Position numbers and translations under genes: made by a program
From: Bacilli bacterium
GTDB lineage: Bacteria > Bacillota_I > Bacilli_A > RFN20 > CAG-826
Length of the DNA stretch: 29,377 nt
Direction of reading: 5' to 3'
Assembly (NCBI GenBank): GCA_016296285.1
Contig: JAEDJP010000005.1
Span: forward strand, 1-29,377
Part shown: piece by piece, positions 1 through 7,589 of the stretch
Numbering within the stretch: the stretch's first letter is position 1
Layout of the letters: each line of letters opens with the position of its first letter
Notes under the pieces: model-generated
The model's database searches: none
What the model was told of the DNA's origin: nothing
What the model saw: the letters and a program-made list of their open reading frames with translations, nothing else

Positions 1-38
1 AGTGCCTCGCCAAATACGGGGACAAACGAGGATTCTGA
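1..38 (+). CDS. 3' end of an upstream gene (partial, unidentified)
   Basis: The frame that starts at base 3 reads CLAKYGDKRGF and stops at a TGA at 36-38, two bases before the queA start codon. The tight spacing suggests a co-transcribed upstream gene. ruvB often precedes queA in Bacillota, but eleven residues are too few to identify it, so this is only a placeholder for a gene cut by the window edge. Confidence 0.3.
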   Translation, partial: CLAKYGDKRGF

Positions 39-40
39 TC

Positions 41-1114
41 ATGGATATTTCGCTTTTTGATTTCGCTTTGCCCGAAGACCGCATCGCCCAAACGCCCCTC
101 AAGCAAAGGGATGAGGCCAAACTCATGGTCGTGGACCGCGAGCACCATCGTTTCGAGCACCGCGTCTTCCGCGACATCCTCGATTACCTCCGCCCCGGCG
201 ACGTGCTGGTCCGCAACAACACGAAAGTCCTGCCCGCCCGCCTCATCGGGGTCAAGGACGCCACGAAAGGCAAGGTCGAGGTCTTGCTCCTGCATGAAGT
301 CCCCGAGGAAGGGGAAGACGTTTGGGAATGCCTCGTCGGCAACGCCCATTCCGTCCGGGAAGGCTCGACCTGCAGCTTCGGGGAAGGCAAGCTTCGCGCG
401 ACCTGCCTCAAGGTCCTGCCCGAGGGGATCCGCCACATGAAATTCCATTACGAGGGCATTTTCCTCGAGGTTCTCGATGCCCTCGGCCTCATGCCTTTGC
501 CCCCGTATATCAAGGAGCAGTGCGAAGACAAATCGGATTACCAAACCGTCTACGCGAAAGTGCCCGGATCCGCCGCCGCGCCGACCGCGGGTTTCCATTT
601 CACCGAGGAACTTTTCGCCGAACTCCGCGCGAAAGGCGTGGAAGTCGTGGACATCACCCTCAACATCGGTCTTGGCACCTTCCGTCCCGTCAAGGTCCAG
701 GACACGAAGGACCATCATATGCATTCCGAGACGTTCTCGATGTCCAAGGAAGCCGCGGACGCCTTGAACAAAGCCAAAGAGGAGGGGCGTCGCATCATCG
801 CGATCGGGACCACCTCCGTCCGCACCCTCGAGTCCGTGATGCAGAAATACGGCCGGTTCGTCCCTTGCGATGAAGCCACGTCCATCTTCATCAGCCCTGG
901 ATACCGTTACCGCGCCGTCGACGCCTTGATCACGAATTTCCACCTGCCCAAATCGACCCTCGTCATGCTCGTCTCCGCCTTCATGGGCCGCAACTGGACC
1001 CTCCATTGCTACGAGGAGGCGATCGCCCAAGGGTATCGTTTCTTCAGCTTCGGAGACGCCATGTTCATCCACGGGACCTACGATTACCAAAACGCGATGG
1101 ACGATCGTTTCTAG
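41..1114 (+). CDS. queA: S-adenosylmethionine:tRNA ribosyltransferase-isomerase QueA
   Basis: QueA transfers and isomerises the ribosyl moiety of S-adenosylmethionine onto 7-aminomethyl-7-deazaguanine at tRNA position 34, giving epoxyqueuosine. The 357-residue protein has the usual family length. It carries the N-terminal block FDFALPEDRIAQTPL, then PGDVLVRNNTKVLPARL, the PTAGFHFTEEL segment near the middle, and the C-terminal ALITNFHLPKSTLVMLVSAF block. The ATG at 41 is preferred over the upstream GTG at 2, because the family motif begins directly after it and an ACGAGG-like ribosome binding site lies upstream. The next gene, queH, begins 12 bases after the stop and performs the following step of the pathway. 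Confidence 0.95.
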   Translation: MDISLFDFALPEDRIAQTPLKQRDEAKLMVVDREHHRFEHRVFRDILDYLRPGDVLVRNNTKVLPARLIGVKDATKGKVEVLLLHEVPEEGEDVWECLVGNAHSVREGSTCSFGEGKLRATCLKVLPEGIRHMKFHYEGIFLEVLDALGLMPLPPYIKEQCEDKSDYQTVYAKVPGSAAAPTAGFHFTEELFAELRAKGVEVVDITLNIGLGTFRPVKVQDTKDHHMHSETFSMSKEAADALNKAKEEGRRIIAIGTTSVRTLESVMQKYGRFVPCDEATSIFISPGYRYRAVDALITNFHLPKSTLVMLVSAFMGRNWTLHCYEEAIAQGYRFFSFGDAMFIHGTYDYQNAMDDRF

Positions 1115-1126
1115 AAAGGAAAAGGC

Positions 1127-1798
1127 ATGCAGGCATACGTGAATTATTACGATGTCTCGCTGGAGGAGCTGGGGAGAATCGGGGACAAGAAACCCCGCCT
1201 TTTGATGCACGCCTGCTGCGGCCCGTGCTCTTGCTTCCCCTTGACCTTCCTTTGCCCTCGCTTCGACGTGACGATCTATTACTCGAATTCCAACATCTTT
1301 CCCGCGGAAGAATTCGATCGACGGAGAGAAGAGCTGAAACGCCTTTTGATCGACCTCAAGCGCGACTACGGGTATCAGGTCGATCTCATCGAGCCCCCGT
1401 ATGACCACGAGGCCTTCATGGAACCATTGCGACCCTTTGCCGCGTGCAAAGAAGGCGGGGAACGGTGCTTCCGGTGTTACGAGGCGCGGATGAAAGAGGC
1501 CTATGACTTCGCCGAGACCCAAGGATTCGACTATTTCTGCACCGTCATGACCATCTCGCGGCAAAAGGACAGCCAGATCCTGAACGCGATCGGCAAGAAG
1601 CTCGAGGAAAGCCATCCCCATTGCCGTTATTTCTATAGCGATTTCAAGAAAAAAGGCGGGATCGAGAAGGGGAAAGCCATGCGGATCGCCTATGGTCTCT
1701 ACAACCAGGATTACTGCGGATGCGAGTATTCCCTGGCGGGCAGAAACGCGCGGATCGCCGCCCAAAAAACGGCGGAAAAAGAACACGAAAAAGAATGA
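1127..1798 (+). CDS. queH: epoxyqueuosine reductase QueH (DUF208 family)
   Basis: QueH reduces epoxyqueuosine to queuosine in tRNA and is the non-orthologous replacement of the cobalamin-dependent QueG. The 223-residue protein shows the family cysteines: HACCGPCS near residues 27-34, CFRCYEAR in the middle, and YCGCEYS near the C-terminus. These are the residues expected to bind the iron-sulfur cluster and iron and to act in reduction. A GAAAGGA ribosome binding site overlaps the queA stop region, and the start lies 12 bases after queA, so the two make a queuosine operon. The tail AAQKTAEKEHEKE is charged and probably flexible. A rho-independent terminator follows directly. Confidence 0.92.
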   Translation: MQAYVNYYDVSLEELGRIGDKKPRLLMHACCGPCSCFPLTFLCPRFDVTIYYSNSNIFPAEEFDRRREELKRLLIDLKRDYGYQVDLIEPPYDHEAFMEPLRPFAACKEGGERCFRCYEARMKEAYDFAETQGFDYFCTVMTISRQKDSQILNAIGKKLEESHPHCRYFYSDFKKKGGIEKGKAMRIAYGLYNQDYCGCEYSLAGRNARIAAQKTAEKEHEKE

Positions 1799-1828
1799 AA
1801 GTTTGTGCGTTGTGCACAAAAAATTCTG

Positions 1829-1866
1829 AAAACCCTGAATTTTTTCGATGGATTCGGGGTTTTTCT
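1829..1866 (+). terminator. intrinsic terminator after queH
   Basis: AACCCTGAAT (1831-1840) pairs with ATTCGGGGTT (1852-1861), with one G-U pair, and is followed by a T-rich run. It separates the queuosine operon from the S10 promoter. Confidence 0.8.
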
Positions 1867-1929
1867 TTCATCCTTTTTGACCAAGATCGAAAAAGTAGAT
1901 GAAATCGATAAAATTGCCGAAAAAAATTG

Positions 1930-1958
1930 TTGACGGCATACCCGCATGCGCGTATTCT
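1930..1958 (+). promoter_or_regulatory. promoter of the S10-spc-alpha ribosomal protein run
   Basis: TTGACG (1930-1935) and TATTCT (1953-1958) are separated by exactly 17 bases. This is a near-consensus vegetative promoter. Predicted transcription starts near 1965, leaving a leader of roughly 125 bases before rpsJ. Confidence 0.75.
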
Positions 1959-1964
1959 CATACA

Positions 1965-2091
1965 CGCTGGCGCTTGCGTTGAAGTGCGAGGTTGCCGACA
2001 CACCTACAGGCGTTGTCATGAAAGGGATGTCGGGGAATTCGCATGGAGTGAGGGCCTAGAAGCCTGAAATACATATCAAGGAGGAACATTC
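1965..2091 (+). promoter_or_regulatory. 5' untranslated leader of rpsJ
   Basis: The stretch between the promoter and rpsJ has no open frame of note. It can fold: CCGACA (1995-2000) pairs with TGTCGG (2028-2033), and a smaller GCGCT/AGTGC arm lies upstream. AAGGAGG at 2078-2084 is the rpsJ ribosome binding site. S10 operons are autoregulated through their leaders in several bacteria, but I do not recognise this one as a known family. Confidence 0.4.
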
Positions 2092-2403
2092 ATGGCGAAA
2101 GAAAAAGCGATTCGTATTCGCTTGACGGCTTATGAACATGAGATTCTCGATCAATCCGTCGAGAAGATCCTGACCGTCGCGAGCAAAACGAATGCAAAGG
2201 TCAAGGGGCCGATCCCCCTCCCGACCGAGAAGCAGGTCTACACGATTCTCCGCGCGACCTTCAAGTACAAGGACAGCCGCGAGCAATTCGAGATCCGCAC
2301 CCACAAACGGTTGATTTACATCACCAACCCCACCAAGGAAACGGTGGAAACCCTCAGGAAGCTCGACCTTCCCTCGGGCGTCGATATCGACATCAAGCTA
2401 TAA
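2092..2403 (+). CDS. rpsJ: 30S ribosomal protein S10 (NusE)
   Basis: S10 binds 16S rRNA in the 30S head and, as NusE, contacts NusG in transcription antitermination and coupling. The 103 residues match the usual length. The protein contains IRIRLTAYEHEILDQSVEKI at the N-terminus, the GPIPLPTEK loop and the EQFEIRTHKRLIYI strand typical of the family. It is the first gene of the S10 run, preceded by an excellent AAGGAGG site, and its stop codon lies inside the rplC ribosome binding site (TAAGGAGG). Confidence 0.97.
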   Translation: MAKEKAIRIRLTAYEHEILDQSVEKILTVASKTNAKVKGPIPLPTEKQVYTILRATFKYKDSREQFEIRTHKRLIYITNPTKETVETLRKLDLPSGVDIDIKL

Positions 2404-2416
2404 GGAGGACTGAAGC

Positions 2417-3100
2417 ATGAAATCCATCATCGGACGCAAAGCCGGCATGACTCAGGTCTTCGCCGCCGACGGGACCATGTATCCCGTCACCGTCATCGAA
2501 GTTCTCCCGAACGTCATCGTGGACAAGAGAACCAAGGAAAAGAACGGCTATGAGGCGCTCATCGTCGGCTATGAAGACAAAGCCGAACGCACCCTCAACA
2601 AAGCCGAGCTCGGCATCTACAAGAAAGCCAACGTCGCGGCCAAAGCCCATCTCTATGAGCTCAAGGGCGACGAAATCTACGGCAAGGCGATCGGCGAGAC
2701 CCTCACCGCGGACATGTTCCAAGCGGGCGACGTCGTCGACGTCATCGGCCACAACAAAGGCCACGGTTACACCGGCACCATCAAGAAGTATCACATGACC
2801 ATCGGTCCGAAGGGCCATGGCTCCGGATACCACCGCGGAATCGGCTCTGTCGCGAACAACGGCCGTGACAACAACCGCGTCATCCCGGGCAAGCACATGT
2901 CCGGCCACTGGGGACCTGAGCAGGTCACCATCCAAAACGTCACCGTCGTCGAGAGCAACCTCGAAAAAGGCTACATCCTCGTCAAGGGCGGCGTCCCCGG
3001 ACCGAAGAAGAGCATCGTCATGCTCCGCTCCCCGATCCTTCACCAATTCAAGAAGCCCGAGGTCAAGGCTCCGGTCGACCTCAGCAAGAAAGGAGAATAA
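2417..3100 (+). CDS. rplC: 50S ribosomal protein L3
   Basis: L3 is an early assembly protein of the large subunit, and its loop reaches the peptidyl transferase centre. The protein is 227 residues long. It begins MKSIIGRKAGMTQVF, the standard family start, and carries the central loop with HGSGYHRGIGSV and the GKHMSGHWG element close to the catalytic site. The C-terminus ends in a lysine-rich tail. The gene follows rpsJ by 13 bases and precedes rplD by 3 bases, the conserved S10 operon order. Confidence 0.97.
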   Translation: MKSIIGRKAGMTQVFAADGTMYPVTVIEVLPNVIVDKRTKEKNGYEALIVGYEDKAERTLNKAELGIYKKANVAAKAHLYELKGDEIYGKAIGETLTADMFQAGDVVDVIGHNKGHGYTGTIKKYHMTIGPKGHGSGYHRGIGSVANNGRDNNRVIPGKHMSGHWGPEQVTIQNVTVVESNLEKGYILVKGGVPGPKKSIVMLRSPILHQFKKPEVKAPVDLSKKGE

Positions 3101-3103
3101 ACC

Positions 3104-3745
3104 ATGGCTAACACCATCAGCTTGAACGTCATCACCCTCAAGGGCGAAGATGCCGGCACGGTTGAAGTCTCCGCCGAAGTCTTCGGCGTCAAGGATGTGA
3201 ATCCGCAAATCGTCAAGAATGCCGTCACGGTTTACCAGGCGAATCTCCGCCAGGCCACCGCGAAAACCAAGAAGCGCCACGAAGTCCACGGCACCAACAA
3301 GAAGCCCTGGAGACAAAAAGGAACCGGCCGCGCCCGTGCGGGCGACGTCAAATCCCCGATCTGGGTTGGCGGCGGCATCGTCTTCGGACCGGATGGCAAC
3401 CAGAACTACAAGCTTTCCCAGAACAAGAAGGAACACAACCTCGCCCTCCGCGGCGTCCTCTCTGAGAAGGCCGAAAACAAAGGCATCGTCGTCGTCGACG
3501 CCCTCGCGCTCGACAAGATCTCGACGAAAGTCTTCGCGGAAAGCCTCAAGGCCATGAAGGTCGCCGGCAAGAAGAACCTCCTTGTCACCGACATCGAGAA
3601 CGAAAACGTCATCGCCTCGGCCCGCAACATCGAGTCCTTGGTCGTCACGACCACCGACAACATCTCCGTCTATGACGTCCTCTACTTCGACAACATCATC
3701 GTGAGCAAGGACGGCATCCATCAAATCGAGGAGGCCCTGAAGTAA
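3104..3745 (+). CDS. rplD: 50S ribosomal protein L4
   Basis: L4 is an assembly protein whose extended loop lines the nascent peptide exit tunnel. In gamma-proteobacteria it also represses its own operon. The 213-residue sequence holds the tunnel loop with KKPWRQKGTGRARAGD around residues 65-82, where macrolide-resistance changes map in other species, followed by the globular C-terminal fold. The start ATG lies 3 bases after rplC, with AGGAG in the rplC tail as the ribosome binding site. Confidence 0.96.
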   Translation: MANTISLNVITLKGEDAGTVEVSAEVFGVKDVNPQIVKNAVTVYQANLRQATAKTKKRHEVHGTNKKPWRQKGTGRARAGDVKSPIWVGGGIVFGPDGNQNYKLSQNKKEHNLALRGVLSEKAENKGIVVVDALALDKISTKVFAESLKAMKVAGKKNLLVTDIENENVIASARNIESLVVTTTDNISVYDVLYFDNIIVSKDGIHQIEEALK

Positions 3746-3746
3746 T

Positions 3747-4094
3747 ATGGCTAACAACACCGAAACGAAAGTCGAAGAAACGAAAGTCAGCTTCCCGAAG
3801 CCGACCCTCCACGACTTCGACGTCATCGATTCCCCGCTCATCACGGAGAAATCCATGGCCCTCATGCAACAGCAGAACAAAGTGACCGTCAAGGTCGCCG
3901 CCTCTGCCAACAAGATCGAGATCAAGAACGCCTTCGAGCACATCTTCCAGGTCAAGGTCGTCGACATCAAAATCGCGAACCAGATCGAGAAGAAGACCTC
4001 GCGCGGCGGCCGCTACAAAGGCACCATCTCCGGCTTCAAGAAAGCCATCGTGACGATTGCCGAAGGATCCGCGGTTGATCTCTTCAAAGAGTAA
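3747..4094 (+). CDS. rplW: 50S ribosomal protein L23
   Basis: L23 sits at the tunnel exit and is the docking site for trigger factor and the signal recognition particle. The 115-residue protein has about 25 additional N-terminal residues before the core DVIDSPLITEKSMALMQQ. The core then continues with the NKIEIKNAFEHIFQVKV segment and a basic KKTSRGGRYKGT loop. The start is one base after the rplD stop, and a GAGGAGG ribosome binding site lies inside rplD. The next gene is separated by an unusually AT-rich 66-base spacer. Confidence 0.95.
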   Translation: MANNTETKVEETKVSFPKPTLHDFDVIDSPLITEKSMALMQQQNKVTVKVAASANKIEIKNAFEHIFQVKVVDIKIANQIEKKTSRGGRYKGTISGFKKAIVTIAEGSAVDLFKE

Positions 4095-4160
4095 GGAAAC
4101 ACCCTCTTATATATAAATAAAGATATATAGGTAAAGCATCCAATATAGGAGAAACAAGAA
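4095..4160 (+). other. AT-rich spacer with hairpin between rplW and rplB
   Basis: In an otherwise GC-rich run, 4106-4131 forms a 9-bp stem (CTTATATAT against ATATATAGG, one G-U pair) with an 8-base loop. It has no T-tract, so it is not a typical terminator. TATATA and TATAAA could also serve as -10 elements, but I see no good -35 element. The rplB ribosome binding site (TAGGAG) lies after it. Confidence 0.5.
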
Positions 4161-4994
4161 ATGGCAATCAGAACGTATCGTCCTTACACCAAGTCTCGTC
4201 GTGCCATGACGAACTCCACGTTCGAGGACATCACCAAATCCACTCCTGAAAAATCGCTTCTCGCCAAGGTCAAGAAAACCGGCGGGCGCAACAATCAGGG
4301 CAAAATCACCTGCCGCCACATCGGCGGAGGCAACAAGCGTCGCTACCGCATCATCGACTTCCGCCGCCGCAAGGACGACATCCCCGCGACCGTGAAGGCG
4401 ATCGAATACGATCCGAACCGCAACGCGAACATCGCGCTCATCTGCTACGCGGACGGCGTGAAGAGCTACATCATCGAGCCGCAGGGCCTCAAGGTCGGCG
4501 ACGTCATCGTCTCCGGCGTGGCCACCGACATCAAGGTCGGCAACTGCCTCGAACTCCAGAACATCCCCGAAGGTACCTTCATCCACGCGGTGGAGCTCCA
4601 GCCCGGCAAAGGCGCTCAAATGTGCCGTGCCGCCGGCACTTCCGCCCAGATCCTCGGCGCCGAAGGCAAATACGTCATCGTCCGCCTCGCTTCTGGCGAA
4701 GTCCGCAAGCTCCTCAAGAACTGCCGCGCGACGATCGGCATCGTCGGCAATGAGGATTGGAACCTCGTCAATCTCGGCAAAGCCGGCAAGACCCGTTGGA
4801 ACGGCACCCGCCCGACGGTCCGCGGCTCCGCGATGAACCCCTGCGACCACCCCCACGGCGGCGGCGAAGGCAAATGCCCCGTCGGACGCGATGCGCCGCG
4901 CAGCCCTTGGGGCAAGCGTTGCCAAGGCGTCAAGACCCGCCACAACAAGAAGAACTCGACGCGCCTCATCGTCCGTCGCGCTTCCAAGAAGTAA
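4161..4994 (+). CDS. rplB: 50S ribosomal protein L2
   Basis: L2 is required for subunit association and supports the peptidyl transferase centre. The 277-residue protein starts MAIRTYRPYTKSRRAM and carries both rRNA-binding domains. The highly conserved NPCDHPHGGGEGKCPVG segment lies at about residues 228-244 and contains the histidine near the active site. Compared with many relatives, the last 40 residues contain extra cysteines (NPCDH, GKCPV, KRCQG), a small lineage feature. Confidence 0.97.
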   Translation: MAIRTYRPYTKSRRAMTNSTFEDITKSTPEKSLLAKVKKTGGRNNQGKITCRHIGGGNKRRYRIIDFRRRKDDIPATVKAIEYDPNRNANIALICYADGVKSYIIEPQGLKVGDVIVSGVATDIKVGNCLELQNIPEGTFIHAVELQPGKGAQMCRAAGTSAQILGAEGKYVIVRLASGEVRKLLKNCRATIGIVGNEDWNLVNLGKAGKTRWNGTRPTVRGSAMNPCDHPHGGGEGKCPVGRDAPRSPWGKRCQGVKTRHNKKNSTRLIVRRASKK

Positions 4995-5015
4995 AGAAAG
5001 GAGAGATAGAACAAC

Positions 5016-5303
5016 ATGTCTCGCTCGTCTAAAAAAGGCCCGTTCGTGGATGAATACCTTCTGAAGAAGGTCGAAGCGAACAAGAAAGCCGGCAAGAAAG
5101 AGATCATCAAGACCTGGTCTCGCCGCTCGACGATCTATCCCGCCTTCGTCGAAGAAACCTTCGCGGTCTACAACGGCCACGAACACATCACCGTTTATGT
5201 CACGGAAGACATGGTCGGCCACAAGCTCGGCGAATTCGCCCCGACCCGCAACTTCCCTGGCCACCACGGCAATAACGTCGGCGACAAAGCCGCCAAGAGA
5301 TAA
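5016..5303 (+). CDS. rpsS: 30S ribosomal protein S19
   Basis: S19 forms a complex with S13 in the 30S head and contacts the A-site tRNA side. The 95-residue protein begins MSRSSKKGPFVDEYLLKKV and contains the TWSRRSTIYPAFVEETFAVY segment and the GHKLGEFAPTRNF block, all diagnostic. A GAAAGGAGA ribosome binding site lies in the 21-base gap after rplB. Confidence 0.97.
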   Translation: MSRSSKKGPFVDEYLLKKVEANKKAGKKEIIKTWSRRSTIYPAFVEETFAVYNGHEHITVYVTEDMVGHKLGEFAPTRNFPGHHGNNVGDKAAKR

Positions 5304-5314
5304 GGAGAACCATC

Positions 5315-5854
5315 ATGGCTGAAGAACAAAAGAAGACCGTGAAGAAGGCTCCGGCAAAGAAAGCCCCGGCCAAGAAGGCCGCCGCGAAGAAGGCGGAAGC
5401 GCCGATCGAAGAAGCGACCCCGGTCGTCGAGGAAGCTCCGAAGAAAGCCCCGGCCAAGAAGGCCGTCAAAGCCGCCAAGAAGGCCCCGAAGGTCGAAGAA
5501 CCGGTCAAACCGGCCGTCACCGAAGCGAAGGCCTTCGCCCGTGACGTCCGCGTCACCCCGCGCAAAGTTCGCCTCGTCGTCGATCTCGTCCGCGGCAAAG
5601 ACGTCAAGGACGCCCTCGGCATCCTCGCCGTCACGAACAAAGCCGCCGTCGCCCCGGTTGAGAAGCTCATCCGCAGCGCGGCCGCCAACGCCGTCAACAA
5701 CTTCCACATGGACGGCAGCAAGCTCTACATCGCCGAGATCCAAGTCGGCGACGGGCTCAAAATCAAGCGTTACATCCCGCGCGCCAAGGGCTCTGCCTCT
5801 GGCATCGTGAAGCGCAACGCGAACATCCGCATCACGGTTAAGGAAAGGAACTAA
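5315..5854 (+). CDS. rplV: 50S ribosomal protein L22 with long Lys/Ala-rich N-terminal tail
   Basis: L22 binds 23S rRNA, and its hairpin lines the exit tunnel. The conserved core begins near residue 70 (AKAFARDVRVTPRKVRLVVD) and runs to the C-terminus (IVKRNANIRITVKERN), about 110 residues as in other bacteria. The first ~68 residues form a low-complexity tail made of repeated KKAPAKKA-type units broken by an acidic stretch, reminiscent of histone H1-like tails. The ATG at 5315 is well placed after TAAGGAG, and no internal start is better. The tail could contact rRNA or project from the tunnel exit; that is inference. Confidence 0.95.
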   Translation: MAEEQKKTVKKAPAKKAPAKKAAAKKAEAPIEEATPVVEEAPKKAPAKKAVKAAKKAPKVEEPVKPAVTEAKAFARDVRVTPRKVRLVVDLVRGKDVKDALGILAVTNKAAVAPVEKLIRSAAANAVNNFHMDGSKLYIAEIQVGDGLKIKRYIPRAKGSASGIVKRNANIRITVKERN

Positions 5855-5872
5855 GGAGGGCATCATCAAACT

Positions 5873-6643
5873 ATGGGACACAAAGTTAATGCCGTCGGCA
5901 TGCGCGTTGGTATCAACCGCGACTGGAATTCCAAATGGTATGCTCCGAAGAAGGAATTCAGCAAATTCCTCAACGAGGACATCGCCGTCCGCAAGTACCT
6001 CACCAAGGAACTCAAATCCGCCCTTCTCTCCCGCATCGAAATCGGACGCGTGAAGACCGATAAGGGCCAAGACGTCAAGATCTCCGTCTACGTCGCCCGC
6101 CCGGGCGAAGTCCTCGGCCAGGAAGGCGCGAACATCAAGCGCGTCACCGAAGCCGTCAAAGCCCTCATCAAGTCCGAGAACGTGCACCTCAACGTCGTTG
6201 AGATCAAGAACCCGGACCTCGATGCCAACCTCATGGCCCAGTGGATTGCGAGCGAGCTCGAAAACCGCGCCGCGTTCCGCAGCACCATGAAGAAGGCCAT
6301 CCAGAGAATGCGCCGCGCCGGCGCCAAGGGTTGCAAGACCCTCTGCTCCGGCCGTCTCGGCGGTGCGGAAATCGCCCGTGCCGAAGGCTACAAGGAAGGC
6401 GTCGTTCCCCTTCACACCATTCGCGCTGACATCGACTTCGCTCACGTCACCGCGATGACCACTTACGGCAACATCGGCGTCAAGGTTTGGATCTGCCGCT
6501 CGCTCAACAAGACCGACAAGGCCATCGTGAACGAGGAAGCTCCGAACGCGGGCCGCTCCTTCCGCGGGCAAGATCGCCGCGGTGGCGCCCGTCGCCCCGA
6601 ACGCAAAGGAGGAAGCGAAAATGCTGCAGCCAAAGCGCGTTAA
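5873..6643 (+). CDS. rpsC: 30S ribosomal protein S3
   Basis: S3 lies at the mRNA entry channel of the 30S subunit and contributes to helicase activity on mRNA. The 256-residue protein shows the N-terminal MGHKVNAVGMRVGINRDW block, the KH domain with GQEGANIKRV, and the C-terminal domain with GRLGGAEIAR. About 40 residues beyond the usual C-terminus form a basic Arg/Gly-rich tail (FRGQDRRGGARRPERKGG). The last 23 bases overlap the start of rplP, whose ribosome binding site lies inside this tail coding region. Confidence 0.96.
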   Translation: MGHKVNAVGMRVGINRDWNSKWYAPKKEFSKFLNEDIAVRKYLTKELKSALLSRIEIGRVKTDKGQDVKISVYVARPGEVLGQEGANIKRVTEAVKALIKSENVHLNVVEIKNPDLDANLMAQWIASELENRAAFRSTMKKAIQRMRRAGAKGCKTLCSGRLGGAEIARAEGYKEGVVPLHTIRADIDFAHVTAMTTYGNIGVKVWICRSLNKTDKAIVNEEAPNAGRSFRGQDRRGGARRPERKGGSENAAAKAR

Positions 6644-7040
6644 GTACCGTCGCCCCCACGGTCTCAGCTACGAGGGCAAGCCCAAAGGAGGCACGAAAGT
6701 CAACTTCGGTGACTACGGCCTCATGGCAATGGAAGGCAATTACATCACCGACCACCAAATCGAATCCGCCCGTATCGTGCTCTCCCGTTACACGGACCGC
6801 GCGGGCAAAGTCTGGATTCGCATCTTCCCGCACCTTGCGATGACGAAGAAGCCGGCCGAAGTCCGTATGGGTTCCGGCAAAGGCAGCCCCGAAGGCTGGG
6901 CCGCCGTCGTCAAGGCGGGCACCGTCATGTTCGAGATTGGCGGCATCGATGGCAAGATCGCCCAGGAAGCGCTCCGCCTCGCGGCCTACAAACTCCCGAT
7001 CAAGTGCAAAGTCGTCAAACGCGAAACGGAGGTTAAGTAA
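6621..7040 (+). CDS. rplP: 50S ribosomal protein L16
   Basis: L16 helps position the A-site tRNA and organises the large subunit. The ATG at 6621 gives 139 residues starting MLQPKRVKYRRPHG, the standard family start. The upstream in-frame ATG at 6582 is rejected because AAAGGAGG at 6605-6612 sits just before 6621. The conserved RIFPHLAMTKKPAEVRMGSGKG segment is present in the middle. The gene starts inside the rpsC tail, and its stop overlaps the rpmC start (TAATG), so translation is likely coupled. Confidence 0.96.
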   Translation: MLQPKRVKYRRPHGLSYEGKPKGGTKVNFGDYGLMAMEGNYITDHQIESARIVLSRYTDRAGKVWIRIFPHLAMTKKPAEVRMGSGKGSPEGWAAVVKAGTVMFEIGGIDGKIAQEALRLAAYKLPIKCKVVKRETEVK

Positions 7041-7240
7041 TGGAAATCAAAGAAATCCGCGCCTTGACTCCCGAGGAGCTGGACGCAAAGATCTACGAGT
7101 TGAAGCAGCAACTCTTCGAGTACCGCCGCATGAAAGCGGTCGGCAACCTCGAGAACGGCAACGTCGTGCGCGGCGTCCGCAAGGACCTCGCCAAAGCCGA
7201 GACGGTCAAGCGCGAACGCGAGCTTGACCTCAGCAAGTGA
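7040..7240 (+). CDS. rpmC: 50S ribosomal protein L29
   Basis: L29 is a small helical protein next to L23 at the tunnel exit. The 66 residues begin MEIKEIRALTPEELDAKIYE and include the LKQQLFEYRRMKAVGNLENG segment, both typical. Its start codon shares one base with the rplP stop. Confidence 0.95.
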   Translation: MEIKEIRALTPEELDAKIYELKQQLFEYRRMKAVGNLENGNVVRGVRKDLAKAETVKRERELDLSK

Positions 7241-7250
7241 GGAGACAAAC

Positions 7251-7589
7251 ATGGAAAGAAACAATCGTATCTCCGTTCAAGGCACCGTCACCTCGGTCAA
7301 GATGAACAAGACGATCGTCGTGACCGTCTCCACGGAGCGCAACCACCCGCTTTACGGAAAGCGCGTCGGTTATCGCAAGAAATTCTATGCCCATGACGAG
7401 AACAACGTGGCCGAGCTCGGCGACGTCGTCACCATCATGGCCACCCGCCCGATCTCCAAGATGGTCAAGTTCCGTCTTGTGAGCGTCGACAAGAAAGCCA
7501 TCGCCGCCGAGAAGGTCGACGAGGCTGAAGCCCAGCTCGAAGCCGCTGAAGGCTCTGAGGCGGTCGTCTCCGCCGAGGAGGGAAAATAA
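7251..7589 (+). CDS. rpsQ: 30S ribosomal protein S17 with acidic C-terminal tail
   Basis: S17 is a primary 16S rRNA-binding protein of the 30S body. The start at 7251 follows TGAGGAG at the rpmC stop; an upstream in-frame start at 7224 is rejected. The OB-fold core (RISVQGTVTSVKMNKTIVV, then HPLYGKRV and HDENN) fills about 80 residues, as in relatives. About 30 additional C-terminal residues are acidic and alanine-rich (EKVDEAEAQLEAAEGSEA). The gene overlaps rplN by one base (TAATG). Confidence 0.95.
   Translation: MERNNRISVQGTVTSVKMNKTIVVTVSTERNHPLYGKRVGYRKKFYAHDENNVAELGDVVTIMATRPISKMVKFRLVSVDKKAIAAEKVDEAEAQLEAAEGSEAVVSAEEGK

Noticed and set aside
2..40. Upstream GTG start extending QueA by 13 residues
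   Set aside because: The QueA family start is at the ATG at 41, and the preceding bases end another frame at 38.
2393..3970. 525-codon open frame on the minus strand opposite rplC, rplD and rplW
   Set aside because: It is a product of strong C-ending codon bias in the real genes. It crosses three certain genes and its translation is low-complexity Val/Asp/Leu-rich.
5195..6571. 458-codon minus-strand frame opposite rpsS, rplV and rpsC
   Set aside because: Same codon-bias shadow; no ribosome binding site and no recognisable motif.
6582..6620. Longer N-terminus for L16 from an ATG at 6582
   Set aside because: The family start MLQPKRVKYRR and an AAAGGAGG site support 6621.
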